A stretch of 64,000 nucleotides of DNA from Trichodelitschia bisporula. Lineage: Eukaryota; Ascomycota; Dothideomycetes; Phaeotrichales; Phaeotrichaceae. The DNA lies in the NCBI GenBank assembly GCA_010356995.1, contig ML996711.1:1-64000 (forward strand), read 5' to 3'. Within the stretch, counting starts at the first letter, position 1, and each line of letters starts with the position of its first letter. The notes below the pieces were generated by a model, which saw only the letters and a program-made list of their open reading frames with translations, had not been told where the DNA came from and did not search any database. Of this stretch, positions 10,464 through 22,149 are shown piece by piece. A program made the translations under genes and the position numbers.

Positions 10464-11433
10464 GCGTGGGTCTGGTGCGGTGAGTCGAATGTGTGGCTTA
10501 CGGCGGATCTTTGTGGGTGAGTAACCGGCGTTCACGGTGGTCGGATAGCTCATCCTTCGATTTACACGAGTTCTGAATCAGGTGCGAGATGATACCCATT
10601 TCTTCAGATTTTGATGCTTTTCCAAGTCTTGATTGTTCCGGACGGGGGCTCTTGGCCGGCGAAATGGTTAGCAATCTTCATCTTCCTACTGTTTCGTAGT
10701 GACTACTCGCGGTCTGCCAGGCATAAGAATAGGGGGTTCGGCTTATAGTGAAGCCCGCTACTCCCTGTATGTGGCCGCTTCTCCTGGCCACGGAGCATAC
10801 CCTCCATCAACCCCTCATAAACAGCAGTCAGCAAGATCGCCTACAGCAAGTCTCCGGCTCCAATATCTGCTACGTGAACGCCTCACGCCCAGCGCTCCCA
10901 CGGGCCATCGCCTCCATCCCCCTGATCCGCATGCCACCGACCCCATCATCATCCTCCTCTCGAGAACCCCCTCCGCACTTACCTTTGTGTTAGCGAAGTT
11001 ATCACATCACCCCCTCGCCTTCCCACGACGATCCCACGCCCCGTCACTGCGCCTCCCTTCGCCACCAACATGCCACTTCGCCCTCCCAGGCCGCGTACAA
11101 CATAGTAGACCCACCACAGAATCAGCACACTCATCACACCCACCCTACGCCCCACCTCGCCGCCCAGCGCCCAACGGCGGCGAAGTCGTGAGCCCAACGC
11201 CAGGTGACAAAGCACAGGAAAGCGTCACAACGCAGCCGCGGCGGCGGAAGGGCGGCATCATGCCAGCGCCGCATATGCTGTGAAAAAAAGGCGTTAACCG
11301 CGAAGATCGTCCTGGTCAAGAAAGCGTAGGAAGGTACCTCCCGCAGGTACCCTACATCCGCACCGCCACCAGCGCCACTAACCCCACCTAAGCTGCGCCA
11401 CACATGCACCGGACGACCGAGGGCTCATCGAAA

Positions 11434-11497
11434 AAAAGTCATGACCTCCGGCGACATGACCTCTGCCAAATTTTGGTGAGGGTAGGACATGACTTTT
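11434..11497. repeat. Spaced inverted repeat built on CATGAC
   Basis: AAAAGTCATGACC at 11434-11446 faces its near-perfect reverse complement GGACATGACTTTT at 11485-11497. A third copy, GACATGACCTC, lies between them at about 11454. Such symmetric, closely spaced hexamers can be binding sites for a dimeric regulator, but no adjacent gene is recognised, so the role is unknown. Confidence 0.4.
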
Positions 11498-14400
11498 CCG
11501 GGTGGCCCTTGGACGTCCAGCCCTGTACGTTGTATGACGGCCAAGAGCTGAACCTCGACCCGCCGGTGCACGCGGCCAAATATACCCTCAGCGCTGCTCA
11601 GCTCCCGCCGTACTCCCCGGGCACGCCGCAACGGGCGGCGCGGCGCGCGTTTCAGCTCCCCGCTCTCACGGCATCTCTGCGCGGCGAGGTAAGCGTGTTG
11701 GACACCAGCGGCGTAGTAGAGAAAGGGATTGCACATCCGTAAAAACGCGATTCGGGGTAGGAGGTGCGCGCCGTTAGCATAAGCCTTGCGGGCCTGCCTG
11801 GATCCCCGCTCCCGAGCGGCCTCAACCACACCCTGGCGGCTGCGGCCCCGCGCCGCGAGGCTGGTGCTGGGTGCCGCGCGCGTGCGGCCCCTCGCCGCTG
11901 AGCGGGACCGCGCTCACCGGTCTATCTGCCTTCATGGCTGTTCGTGTGCCGTGCATGAACCAGCGCATGGCGGGCGCCGCTGGCACGCGGGACGAGATGC
12001 AGATATGCGGTGCATTGGGGACGAGGCTATGGGGTTGTAGATTTCGGGTGGGACGGTGGTACGGCATTTAATGGTTTATGCGTTGCGGCTCTGCGGGGCC
12101 AGTGGATTGTCGTCGTGCTGGGCCGGTGAGCGGCGCGCGTTTGAGTGCGCGCGTTTGGAATGGTGGCTGCTTCTTATGGCGTGTACGCGGTTGATGCGCG
12201 TGCGGGGTGAGTTGCGCTCAATGTCAATGCTCTCCAACAAGGCTAGGGAGTTTGACCCGCACTGTCGTCAACAGGCTCTACCCGTGGAAATAGCACGAAC
12301 CCTGAATTCCGATCCCGATCCCTCCCCCGCTCTCATCCCCGCCTTCCACCCCCAGGCAAACACGGCCTCACCCCACACAGCGTCAACCGGGCCTCAGCCC
12401 GGCGCGGCATCCAGACCTCTCGGCCTCCACCCACAGACTACTGGCCCGCACAGACAAGGTGTCTATCGGCAACCCATGAATGGTGGAGGTCGGCGAATCG
12501 CCGTCGCGGCTGTTGGCTCCGCAGTCGGGGCTGCCCGTTTCAGTCGCAGGAAGCAGGCTAAGCGGCGGGGAAAGGTTGTGCGTGGTCACGCCTCGAGGCT
12601 ATTCGCCGAGATTGCGGGGTGGGATTGGTGGGTAAGGGGAGGTGCGTTATGTGAGGCGGAGGACTTGGGGAGGAGGATGGAAGCTTGCTTGGGTTTTGCT
12701 GCCCTTGACATTGCTGCTGCCCTCGAGCTGTGCGAGGAGCCCAAGGCTGGCAACGTGGCGCCTTGTCTGTGACGAGAGCGTGGAGGCGCGCCATTGGCCC
12801 GCGAGTACAGTGCCGTGAGCGGGCGCGAGGCTCAGGAAGGTGACGAAGAAAGAGGACGTTGCGGTAGCGAATGCGGCGAGATGCGCCAGCACCGTGCTTA
12901 ACTACCGTCAGATAGCGTATTCGGATGATATCCGTGGGATGCCGTGTCCTGCTCAATCAGCAAAAAGTCGTGCATCACGATTGGATGCAGGGGACAGATG
13001 ACCTGCGAAAAAGATATGCGAGAATGGCGACGCTGCGAATGAGAATCTGCTCATCCCACGCTTTGAAATGATTCCACCTTCGAGAATTCGATTGCCATCT
13101 CGACCCCACTGCACCGCCTCACTGCGCCTCGGGCGATGCCGTTGCCATCGTTGTTCAAGTCAGGCATTAGTAAGGCTGTGACGCAGCGTCCGCGCCTCTC
13201 TACAAGGCAATCAGGAACACATTCCCAACCCCGCCCAGTCCAGCGGCCAGGCGCCAGGGGCACGCAACGCCCGTTCTCGCCCCGCTGCCGCGCTGCCTCT
13301 CGCGGGCACCGGGCCGCGGCTCGCGCCGCAAAATTGGGCTCCGGCACGGCGCGGGCGGGTCGTCAGTGACGTGGGTCTGGAAGCGCAGATCACGCGGGTG
13401 AGGACGATTTGGGAATGAATTGAAATGCGCGCGATGCAGGCGACGCAGGATTACGACGGTGGGATGAGTGGGATGGGCCAGCGCGGCCTGGTCGTTGGCC
13501 GTTGGTGTTCGGGTTGGTGGATCGGCATTGCGTGCGCGGTGCGCGTTGATGTGACAGGTACGCCACGGGAGGGGCGGGCGGAATCGGGGCGCTCGGGCGG
13601 ATCGGCGGTGGCATTCTCGGCTGCGGAGTTTTTTGCGATGCGGGGTTTTGCGCCGCGGCGTGGCTGATCGTGGGGGTGGCCCCCCGCGGTCTTTGCCGGT
13701 CGTGCCACTCTGACTTTCTTCCATCCTAGAGGAGAAGGGGAAGGCGCAAAACGTTTTGGCGTGTGCTGTGAGAGGTGAGAGAGCGGCGTAGAGGCACAAA
13801 ATACGGTAGGTGAGCTGATGGTGATATGCACTGGGCGTACCGACAGGAATGGTAATGGTAAGCAGGGTAAGACGAATGCGCAGTGCACCGTACAGCACGA
13901 CGGGCAGTCGCAGTGGAATGTTCCGCAAGTCTTCGATGATGACGTCTGCTGCATTTCCTCTCTCTTCAACGCTTCCCTCCTCTTCTCCAACTTTTGCATC
14001 GGATGCCGGATAGCCAAATTAACGTAGCCTGGGGTCATTAGGGTAGATGCCTGTCTCTCGACGCCGTTGTCACCGTTATGATCTGTACTATGATATCGAC
14101 CTGCCTGATATTGCGCCCGAGGCACCGGCAAAGTGACGATGAATGTTGGGCAGGTGCGTGGTACAGTCCAAACAAGCAGCAGGCTAACCCAGATGGCTTC
14201 GTATTGTCACTCGTATCCACCTACTCTTCCGGCTCTTCCAGATGACCTACGGACAAAGCGGGGACATGACTACGAGTCGATGAGCTGCCACGACAGCGCA
14301 GCGCAGCACAGCCTAGCAAAGACACTTCTTCCTCACCGTAGACTCAACGCTCTCTGTCTCTAACACATATACAGTCTTTCTCCACTCCACTCTTGCAAGA

Positions 14401-14689
14401 CAGCAAAATGAGGCAGCGAAATCGGATCGAGCTTATGTTCGCTTTGCGCATGCTGAGGCAGAGAGGGCGAGCGATGCGCACTTGATGGAGCACAGAAAAC
14501 GGCGCAACTCCATTCTATGGGTGTGATTGGAGATGATGCAGAAACTGCCTCTTCTTCTCGACCTCTTCGCTGGTCAACTGGTCCGGCGGCACTGGATCGT
14601 TACGAACTTGCCTGCCCGCATGTTCTTCCCGAGTGGCTGGGGCTGGGGTGTTGCTCGACAAGGACACGCGAAGCTGTAGCCAACAAATC

Positions 14690-15440
14690 ACGATGCCCAC
14701 CCTCCCTCCAACTCTCTCATCTTTACTATCTCTCTGTATCTGCATCCTATAGCCCCCCTCCCAGTCCATCCTGCCATCCTACCGTACAGCCCTACCCTGC
14801 CCCCATCATCTTCCCCCCCAGTCGCATGCCTCCCCACGTCGTCTCCGACTCGCAAAGCGCCGCCTGCCCGCCTTTTCTCACGTTTCCAACTTCCCGCTGC
14901 CGCCCTCGGCTTTTGCGCAACCCCTCCGGCCAGCCAGCGAGCGGCTGCCTCCACTTCGCCTTTGCTGGGCTTTGCTCGCGAGCCGCCGAAATAAGCTGAA
15001 TCTAGCCGGTTATCCATGGAAGGTCGTCTGTCAGAAAAGTGCACGGTCATGCCCACGCCTCCCCACCCCGTGCTCCCGCTCACTCACTCCACCCACCATT
15101 TCTACCTATCCCCATCCCGCACCACCACAGCCCGGCTTTCTCTAGAGACAGCCTGTTCCTCTCCGCCCTTTTTCTTTGGCTCTCCATACGGATCGGGCTC
15201 ATGGCACCTTTAGCGACTTGATTAGCTGCTTTGCTTTTCTTCAGTTTCCCATATTTTAACGACTTGTAATAGTCGCAGTTCTGGTTGCCTTCTCCATTTT
15301 CCCTTCATCATCACCATCACCATCAACCAGCCAGAACACTAAATACGTTCCCTCTTCATCAACCATTAGCCATACCTAATCCTCACTTCCAAAATACGTC
15401 CTTGTGATACAACACCACTCCCCCATCCACTCGAACCCCT
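14690..15440 (+). promoter_or_regulatory. C/T-rich promoter/leader tract upstream of the 15446 gene
   Basis: The plus strand is dominated by C and T with many CCC, CTC and TCTC runs, then CATCACCATCACCATCA just before the start codon. Such pyrimidine-rich tracts often precede the transcription start of highly or constitutively expressed filamentous fungal genes. I cannot place the start site itself. Confidence 0.45.
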
Positions 15441-15445
15441 TCACA

Positions 15446-16881
15446 ATGACCCAAAAAATCCACTGGCGGGATGACACGGACGCCCGCGACAGCGAGGAGA
15501 GCTCTCGCCGCAGCGACGCCTCGTACCGCTCCTACAGCACCGCGCCAACAGAACGCAGCGAACGCGATAGACAGCCTGGCCTACCGCGTCGGGAAACCTG
15601 CCATGCGCGTCTCGAAGGCCGGCGTGAAGTGCCGCCGTTTGTTTACGACGCCTCCTCAGCTTCGGTAGACTCCGTGTCGACCATCGCTTCTGACGAAAGC
15701 GATGCGGAGCAGGAAGAGGATGATTTCTCGGCCTATGAGGCCGACGAGTATGACGCTGAGCACTACCGCAGCGATGCCCTTCCTGCCTCTCCACTCGACT
15801 TCAGCGAGCTGTTCCCGTCGGCCCGTCGTCTGGTCATCCACCACGACGACTCGACCGTCGACGGCAACATGAACCTGCGCATAGACACCAGCGTCGAACT
15901 GAAGTGGAGCGGTAAGAAGCGCGACATGACCCTCTTCCACCTCCGCATGCACGACCTCAAGAGCCGTCACTTTTCTCTGCGTCGATATTGCCGCGATTCG
16001 GGCCGCGAGGTCTGCAGTACCGCTCGCAAGTACCAACAACCAGCGACAGCAAAACGGCCTCCGTTACAAAAGTCGTTCAGTAGCGCTTTTGCCACTCTGC
16101 GACGTCAAACTCTCGAGCACAAGGCGCCTGGCAACAACGCCTCGATCAGCAGACAGGATTCTGGATATGGGTCCCTGAACGGCGATGGCGCCGCTGCCGA
16201 CGAGGAGGCCGACGTGCAGTCCATCGGCAAGGTGCGAACAAAGCCGGCCGCTCGCTTGCCCACCAACACCATCAAGCTCGAGTTCTCAAACTACGCCCAC
16301 GTCAACGTGAAGCGGAGAGGGACCGGTGCGAACAACAAGCGATACCAGTTCGAGTACTGGGGCCACCAGTATTCGTGGAAACGCTGCGTCAGGACAGAGG
16401 GCCATGAAGAGGAGGTGTCTTACCATCTTGTACGCGATGACAAGTACGATGCCCTCGCACACATCGTCCCTGTGCCCTTGACCACGAGTCAGGTGGAGGA
16501 GGAGCGGTTCAAGGGCGGGTGGGTGCCCCCGTGCTCCATGTGGATCAGCGACCAAGATGTAATCGATGGTTCGCCCGATCTCGCCGAGTGAGTCTTGTTC
16601 TTTTTGAGTGACAGTCGCACAGCTGCTAACCTTCTTCAAGTGTTGTCATGGCTACCGGCCTCATAGCCCTGGTTGACGATACCATCAAGCGGCGCTGGCA
16701 CTCCAAGCACATCCGCCAGATCGTGCTACCTTTGGCGCGAAGCTCCTCATTTCGCATGGAGTACATCGGACCGAAACAGCTGATTAACGAGGTGTTCCAC
16801 CGCAGCGGCGCCCAGAATCGTGGTCCCACGTCCGGGCACCCGTCGCCCATCCGGCGTCACTCCAAAGGCTTCGAAGACTGA
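15446..16881 (+). CDS. Protein of unknown function, acidic N-terminus and conserved-looking C-terminal domain
   Basis: Two exons, 15446-16587 and 16641-16881, give 460 residues. The intron (GTGAGT donor, GCTAAC branch, TTCAAG acceptor) joins SPDLAD to VVMATGLIALVDD. The start is the ATG in CACAATGACC; the open frame upstream begins only with GTG. Residues 1-150 are Ser/Asp/Glu-rich and disordered. Residues 150-200 (LFPSARRLVIHHDD, MNLRIDTSVELKWSGKKRDMTLFHLRMHDL) and 285-450 (KLEFSNYAHVNVKRR, YQFEYWGHQYSWKR, VSYHLVRDD, GWVPPCSMWI, IALVDDTIKRRWHSKHI) alternate hydrophobic and charged residues as in beta-rich folds. I do not recognise the family and assign no function. No signal peptide or membrane segment is visible. 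Long gene-poor DNA flanks it on both sides. Confidence 0.8.
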
Positions 16882-19753
16882 GAGAGCGGTGACCGCGAGG
16901 TGACGCTGTCGTGCTTCACGACAAACTCTCCACTGCTCGGGCCGCTGGTGGCAACTTGCATCGCATTTTTATTTCCATTCTCGTACATGCCTTTTCTGCC
17001 TCTCCCACTCCACCCCAACGGGGTGGCGAGGGAGACGTGTGTCGGTGTTTGACGTTGCAACGTGGCGGCCATCTCGCTACCGTTGGCCTCTGGGGAAGCG
17101 GGCAAAAAAGGGCACTTTTGGTTTCAATGGGCTCTATATTCTTTTGAAACGTGTTTCCCGTTGTTCCCTCATTTCGCGCCATTTGGGAGGTTGGGAGTGT
17201 TTTCCAGCGCGCACAGCAGGGTACGAGGAGGTGTGGCGAGGGGAACGAGTGCATCGAACGGCGATCCGCTGATATTTTCGGGGTCGGATATTGGGCGCAC
17301 AGCATGTTTGCCTTGAACTGCTCACGAATGGAATAACGCTTCACGACCCTCTTTCAGAGACAAAGTGATGTGTTTGACATGCTGCGAACCGCCCTTTTTT
17401 TGGGGGGGCAAGCTACGCTCATATGCAGTTCTTTCTGCCCTCGTTCGGCGGAGGTTTTTGGAGTGGATCCCAGCCAGTAGCCGGGCGCCTATCTTCGGCA
17501 GCTGGCTGAACGATGCCCACGGTAGAGGAGTCCAGACACGACGGACCGATGAGCGGAATTGCCCCGTTGGTTTGCGTGTCACGGGAGATTGCGTTGGGTT
17601 TGTCTTACCGAGGCGGTGTCGCGCAGCTGTGGGATTCCGCCTTCGGAGACGGGTTGCTGCGCAAAAACTGGGCTCACATATGCAGATGGGGGGGAGACAC
17701 GGAGATGGGCGAAAGGTAGGTACCCGAGATGGCACGACGGGCCTGTACAGCAGGATTTGCATGCATTCCTCTTCGGTGGGTTATGAAGACCACATGGGGA
17801 GTTTGCTCCGGTGCTCTTAGTACCGTTACGGTAGACGATAGGCTTCTGGAGTGGAACACAAACAGACATGAGATGACATAATGGGATTTTGAAGTCATGT
17901 TTGAAGCGTTGGAGATGTGTTTTGAGTGGGGAGCGCACGGTTCGCCCGGGCAAGTTACTCGTTTTACTGTACCAACCTCGCTCAGGCAATGATCTTGCCG
18001 TTCAGGCATCAAACACCGTCATTATCTCAGACATCTGGCGTCCGGTAATTGGCCACTGGCCGACCTCGCCTCTCTCCTCCAACTTCCGTCTATCGTCACT
18101 TGGCTTGGCTCTATTTTCTCTCCAACTACTCTTCTCTCTCCACTGTAACTTTTCTTCATCTTTACCTCATCCCAACCTGTCGTCACCTCCAAGGCATCGA
18201 AGCACCACGCCTCCTGGTGACGTCGTTGTCCTCGGCGGCTTGTCACTGCTAATCGTTAGCAGAAAATCATTTTGGCAGCTAGCATTGACACGTCGTCCGC
18301 CATGTCAGCATGCATCAACCTCGTTACCTCTGCTTCCCCACCACCTGCCTAGCCGCCTTTCTTCCTCGGAAAGCCAACTACCGCTCGTCCACCAGCAATC
18401 AACCACCATCTCTACCTCATTGAAGCCCTTGCTCTGAGCCTCACTGTCACTCGGCCAAAAACTCCCCGTCCCCAGTCCTACCCTCCTTAACCCCCCCCTC
18501 CAACCCCCCAGTCCCCCAGTCTCCCCATCTCCCGGTTCCTGCGGTCGTTTTCATTCATCCCCCGCTCCCAGTCTTCGCCTTGATACCCACCATCTTCAAT
18601 CCTCCACCCAGAAATCTAAACGCTTTGAAACAACTCCCTCACGCAAGCCGAGGCAGTCTTTGCAGAATGCGTTGCGTCTTCGCTTCCGAATAAGACACAA
18701 CCACGATGTTCTTTGCTCTCTCGTGTGCATAGAATCGTTACATGCACGCCTATCTTGCTTGGTGTCGGACAAAAATCGCCTCCCTAACAACACTGCCGAT
18801 GCCACTTCACCCATTCTCCCCCGAAGCAGTGGGTGGCGGCCATGCGGGCTAGCCTTCAGTCCCCAATTCGGGATCCCTAGCCATTGCTCTGCGTCTTCGT
18901 ACAGGAAAGCCAAGCGCGGGAGCGGACCCATAGACGCGGTACATCGACCACGGCACGCCATTTTTTGTTTTTGTTATTCTCTTCTCAACTCTCCACTCTG
19001 CTCCCTTACCCCCTCAGCCGTAGGCCATACCGCCCACCCCCCTCTCTCCCATTGGAAGCAAGACCTTGTCTTCCTCGGCGGCTGCGGCACTCATGGCTCG
19101 GCCCTCTCCTTCCGCGTGGCCCAGGCCAATGCGCTGGGTGTTGCTGCGAACCATTGCCAGGACTTCCGTTGTTCGAACGGCGAGATCGTCGAGAATACCG
19201 CTCGCACATCCCACACACCCCCGTAATTAGGGGCTGAGCTGGCACTTCCAGTACCGAGCGGGGAGGAGCGCGAAGCGCACTCCTTCGTTTACCCACACTG
19301 CTGTAACCCACGGATAGCGACTGCTGTCCTGCCCGCAAGTATGCTAGATGGCATTGGTGGAGGGTGAGTGACGAGCGAGAGGATCAGGTCAGCAGCGCTG
19401 TGGGCGGCGGGAAAACCGTATAAAGTGCTTTTCTCGGCTGCTGCTGCTGTTGCTGCTTGTTCAGCAGAGGCAACGGACCGGACAGCAATTTTAGCGACCT
19501 TGTCTTTTCAAGTGAAGCGCTATCCAAGTTAAGCGGCTTTTTTTGCGTCGTCCTCGCATTTGCCCGATCCTTTCGCGTCTTTGTTCCGCGCTTGCCTTTA
19601 TCTGTCCCTGCTCTTTTCGCCCTATCTTCTATCGTCATCGCCCCCTTCGTCACCGCCGTTCGCCAGCCTTACCAACCCACCTTTACCCTCGCCCCGATCT
19701 CCGATCGCTCACCGTCCCCGCCACGGGCTACTGCCATAGACCTGGTCGCCGAT
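16882..19753. other. Gene-poor stretch; C/T-rich leader of the dsRBD gene at right
   Basis: No supported coding region. A homopolymer junction of eight T followed by seven G lies near 17395-17409. From about 18060 to 18600 the plus strand is pyrimidine-rich. A TATAAA and a CTG-repeat run (GCTGCTGCTGCTGTTGCTGC) lie near 19420-19460 and probably belong to the promoter and leader of the gene at 19754. Confidence 0.5.
19419..19424 (+). promoter_or_regulatory. TATA box candidate for the dsRBD gene
   Basis: TATAAA in the context CCGTATAAAGTGC lies 330 bp before the start codon at 19754, on the same strand. If used, it predicts a leader of about 300 nt, which would include the CTG-rich run. Confidence 0.35.
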
Positions 19754-20214
19754 ATGTCCTCCAACTCGGCCCAAACCGCCGAGCGCGTGGGTCATTGGCA
19801 GGAAAACCTGCAGAGTGGGTAGTCTCCCATGCTCCGAACCACCAACTGACTCCATAGATTTCTGCGCCACGCACCAGCTCGGCCAGCCAACATACCAGAC
19901 GGCTTCTGACCGGCGCGGTGCGTGCCCCCAGCCGGGCGCCAGCTTACGCCTACCCCCCACCCCACCCCTTGCTAACCCCCACAGGCACTCGCACAGCCTG
20001 GTCTGCGACCGTGTGCGTCGGCGGCTGCTTTGTCCCCGCGCGCTACTGGTACTCCGGGGAGTACATACACAACGCGCGCGAGGATGCGGCCCATGTGGCT
20101 TATCAGTGGCTCATCAGTCTGCCGAATTATCAGCAGTGTCATCGGAGCCATCCGGGACCCGCCCGGCCACCGCAGACGTATCCGAATGCTGGGCCCAGGG
20201 AACCGGGGACGTAG
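19754..20214 (+). CDS. Small double-stranded-RNA-binding domain protein
   Basis: Three exons, 19754-19814, 19858-19917 and 19985-20214, give 116 residues; introns are 43 and 67 nt, both phase 1, with CAACTGAC and GCTAACC branch points. No single frame reveals it. Spliced, residues 14-85 read as a DRBM fold: HWQENLQNFCATHQLGQPTY (helix 1 and strand 1), then RTAWSATVCVGG (strand 2), RYWYSGEYIHNAREDAAHVAYQWL (strand 3 and the second helix, where AREDAAHVA stands in for the usual KKEAKNAAA). The helix-2 basic cluster of classic dsRBDs is replaced by N-A-R-E-D, so RNA binding may be weak and a protein-interaction role is possible. The remaining tail is Pro-rich. It stands alone without an enzymatic domain, like many short dsRBD proteins annotated in ascomycetes. 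Function is unknown; a link to RNA silencing is only inference. Confidence 0.78.
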
Positions 20215-22100
20215 GCTTTGGCGAGCTTGGATGGAGGGTGAGAGGACGATGGGGACGACGTAGGGGACGAGGAGACGCTGGGGAGGATATGATACCGCGG
20301 GCTCCATAACTTTCTCCGTGCTGGGGTTCTCGTGAGCGCTCACTTCGACTTTTACTTGGCTGCGATGCTGCATTTTCAGCGCTTTTTTTGAAAGGCGTGC
20401 CTTCGGGTTCTGACGAAGTACGGAGCGTTGGCGCTTCAGTCTTTTTTTTTTTTCCTTGCGAGCGAGACGGGCGGTGGCCATCTCGTTTTCTGATGTGCGG
20501 TTATCTGTCAAGTGTCGATTAGGTTGGGCCTGGGGGACGCGGTACATCCGCTGTTGTTCGGAGAGACGAAATTTGGGATATTCGGCCAAAGTATGGGTTG
20601 AGTGGGAATCGCGGGCTGCTACCGGGCAGCGTGTCTCTCGAGCGTTTTGTTTTGGATGACCAGTCGCGGGCAAGCACGGTGGCTACATCTTCATGGCGGT
20701 CGAGTTCAGCACCTTTGGTGGGCACATCGTTTCCCTTTTTCAGGCCGCGCCTTTTGGGACCAGTGCTGCGAACTTGTTGGAGGGTAGTTTAGTTCGAGGG
20801 AGCGAGCCGGGCTACTACGTAGCTAGTGTACTTTCGAAGGGTACATCCGAATTACTTTTGCCGTCCAGTTATCCCGCTGCGAACAAAACTGCGAACTACT
20901 CGCGAACTATTGAAGTCTTTCGCATAAGTTGCGTTACGCAACGTCCCCGACGCTGGCGTAGGATTCGCAGCAAAGGCGGAAGGGCTGGCGGGTAGTTGAC
21001 CTGGTACTGGCTCCGTCTGGCGCACACTGCGCAGCGGTTGGCTGGTATATCGGGAGCGCAATTCGTCGGGCGGCTGTGCGGTTAGCGGGGGCGTTCAGCC
21101 AGTCTCGTGGGATCGCGGGGATTCGAATATACTCCCTTTGGAACTAGGTCCAGTGTTGAAACTTGAGGTGTGCCTGTGTGACTATATGTTTGAGATGAAG
21201 AACATTCGCTCCTTCGGCGCGCGCGCCTGACTGACAGCGCCTTCACGCGCTTTTTGATAACGGGCCCCCGCGTGTCCCGGCCGTGGGGCGCGTGGTCGTC
21301 GCGTGGGGCGGCACATGATGACAGCCTTGGGCGTTGGGCACGGGTTCGGGCTGCGGGGTGGGTCGGGTTGCAATTTTGGCTTGTTGGGCGGGAGGAGAGG
21401 GATGGATTTCAAGGACGGATGGACGTGGTTGTATTTTGTGCTTTGATAAAGCGGGTAGTTGCGGGCACCGTAGGGGCGGGGTGCGGGTGTGGGGTGCTGT
21501 GGGGTGGGGCGTCCAGGATGGGATTTTAAGGGTGGATTTGGAGAGGCTTTTGAGTGTGGGGTGCGCTGTGATGGGCTTGGAGCTGCTAGATTGAATATCA
21601 TGTTCACGGTTGAGGCAGTTTGGCTTCAAGTTTCATTGTGGTACATCGCCTTCATGTATACATCTTCAAACATGTCTTCACGCTTTTATCCTGACCCATC
21701 CCATCGTGATATTGTCCCCGTACATGTCCATTTCCACTGTCCCCATAGCAGTCCCCTTTCCAACATCCCCACCAGCCCGAGGTCGCCCTATCCTAGCCCG
21801 TAGTTATCCTTCGTCTGCGCATATCCTTCCTTTTTTGACGGTATCACCCCCCCCCGCAATCCCTCACAGACCCTCCCATCGCACCCCGTAAGCATCCTGA
21901 TGCCCACTTCAATAGCTTCCTCCATAGAACCCACTCATCAAACTCCCACGTCGTCCTATCGTGCCATCCATTGTGCCATCTCATCGTGCCGTCCCGTCAT
22001 GCACATCCAGTCGTGTCGTCGTCAGAGAGAGTGTTTGCCCCTGCCCTGCACAGGTGCTCGAGGCATACCACCTGTACTAGACAGGAGCAAAGTAGTCTCC
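20215..22100. other. Gene-poor stretch
   Basis: No supported gene. Frames are short, overlap on both strands and carry no motif. The plus strand becomes C-rich from about 21650, with degenerate CATCCCATCG-like words that lead into the repeat array. Confidence 0.5.
21951..22025 (+). repeat. Short degenerate tandem repeat, ATCGTGCCATC-like
   Basis: Four to five imperfect copies of an 11-12 bp word (TATCGTGCCATCC, ATTGTGCCATCT, CATCGTGCCGTCCC, GTCATGCACATCC) run head to tail. They lie at the left border of the larger hairpin array but are a different sequence family. Confidence 0.5.
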
Positions 22101-22149
22101 CACAGGGAGCATGTCCCCCACTTGGGAGAACGTGCAGCCCCACCGAGGA

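Larger units (their letters stand above)
10464..15445. other. Gene-poor 5-kb stretch
   Basis: No frame here can be tied to a family. Frames up to 240 codons occur (12056-12772 plus; 13200-13928 and 13451-14131 minus), but they are Pro/Arg/Ser-rich, overlap each other in several frames and lack splice-ready structure; they look like by-products of GC-rich DNA. A membrane-like minus frame at 12647-12892 (LAHLAAFATATSSFFVTFLSL) could be an exon of an unrecognised gene. From about 14690 to 15440 the plus strand is strongly C/T-rich, typical of a fungal promoter and leader, and leads into the gene at 15446. Confidence 0.5.

Noticed and set aside
12056-12772. 238-codon plus-strand frame
   Set aside because: GC-rich DNA with overlapping frames on both strands; composition is erratic, with no domain.
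13200-14131. Two overlapping minus frames of over 220 codons
   Set aside because: Pro/Arg/His-rich in two frames at once, a sign of skewed base composition rather than coding.
21115-21140. Minus-strand tRNA T-arm-like GGGATTCGAATA
   Set aside because: Stems flanking the loop do not pair and no anticodon arm follows.
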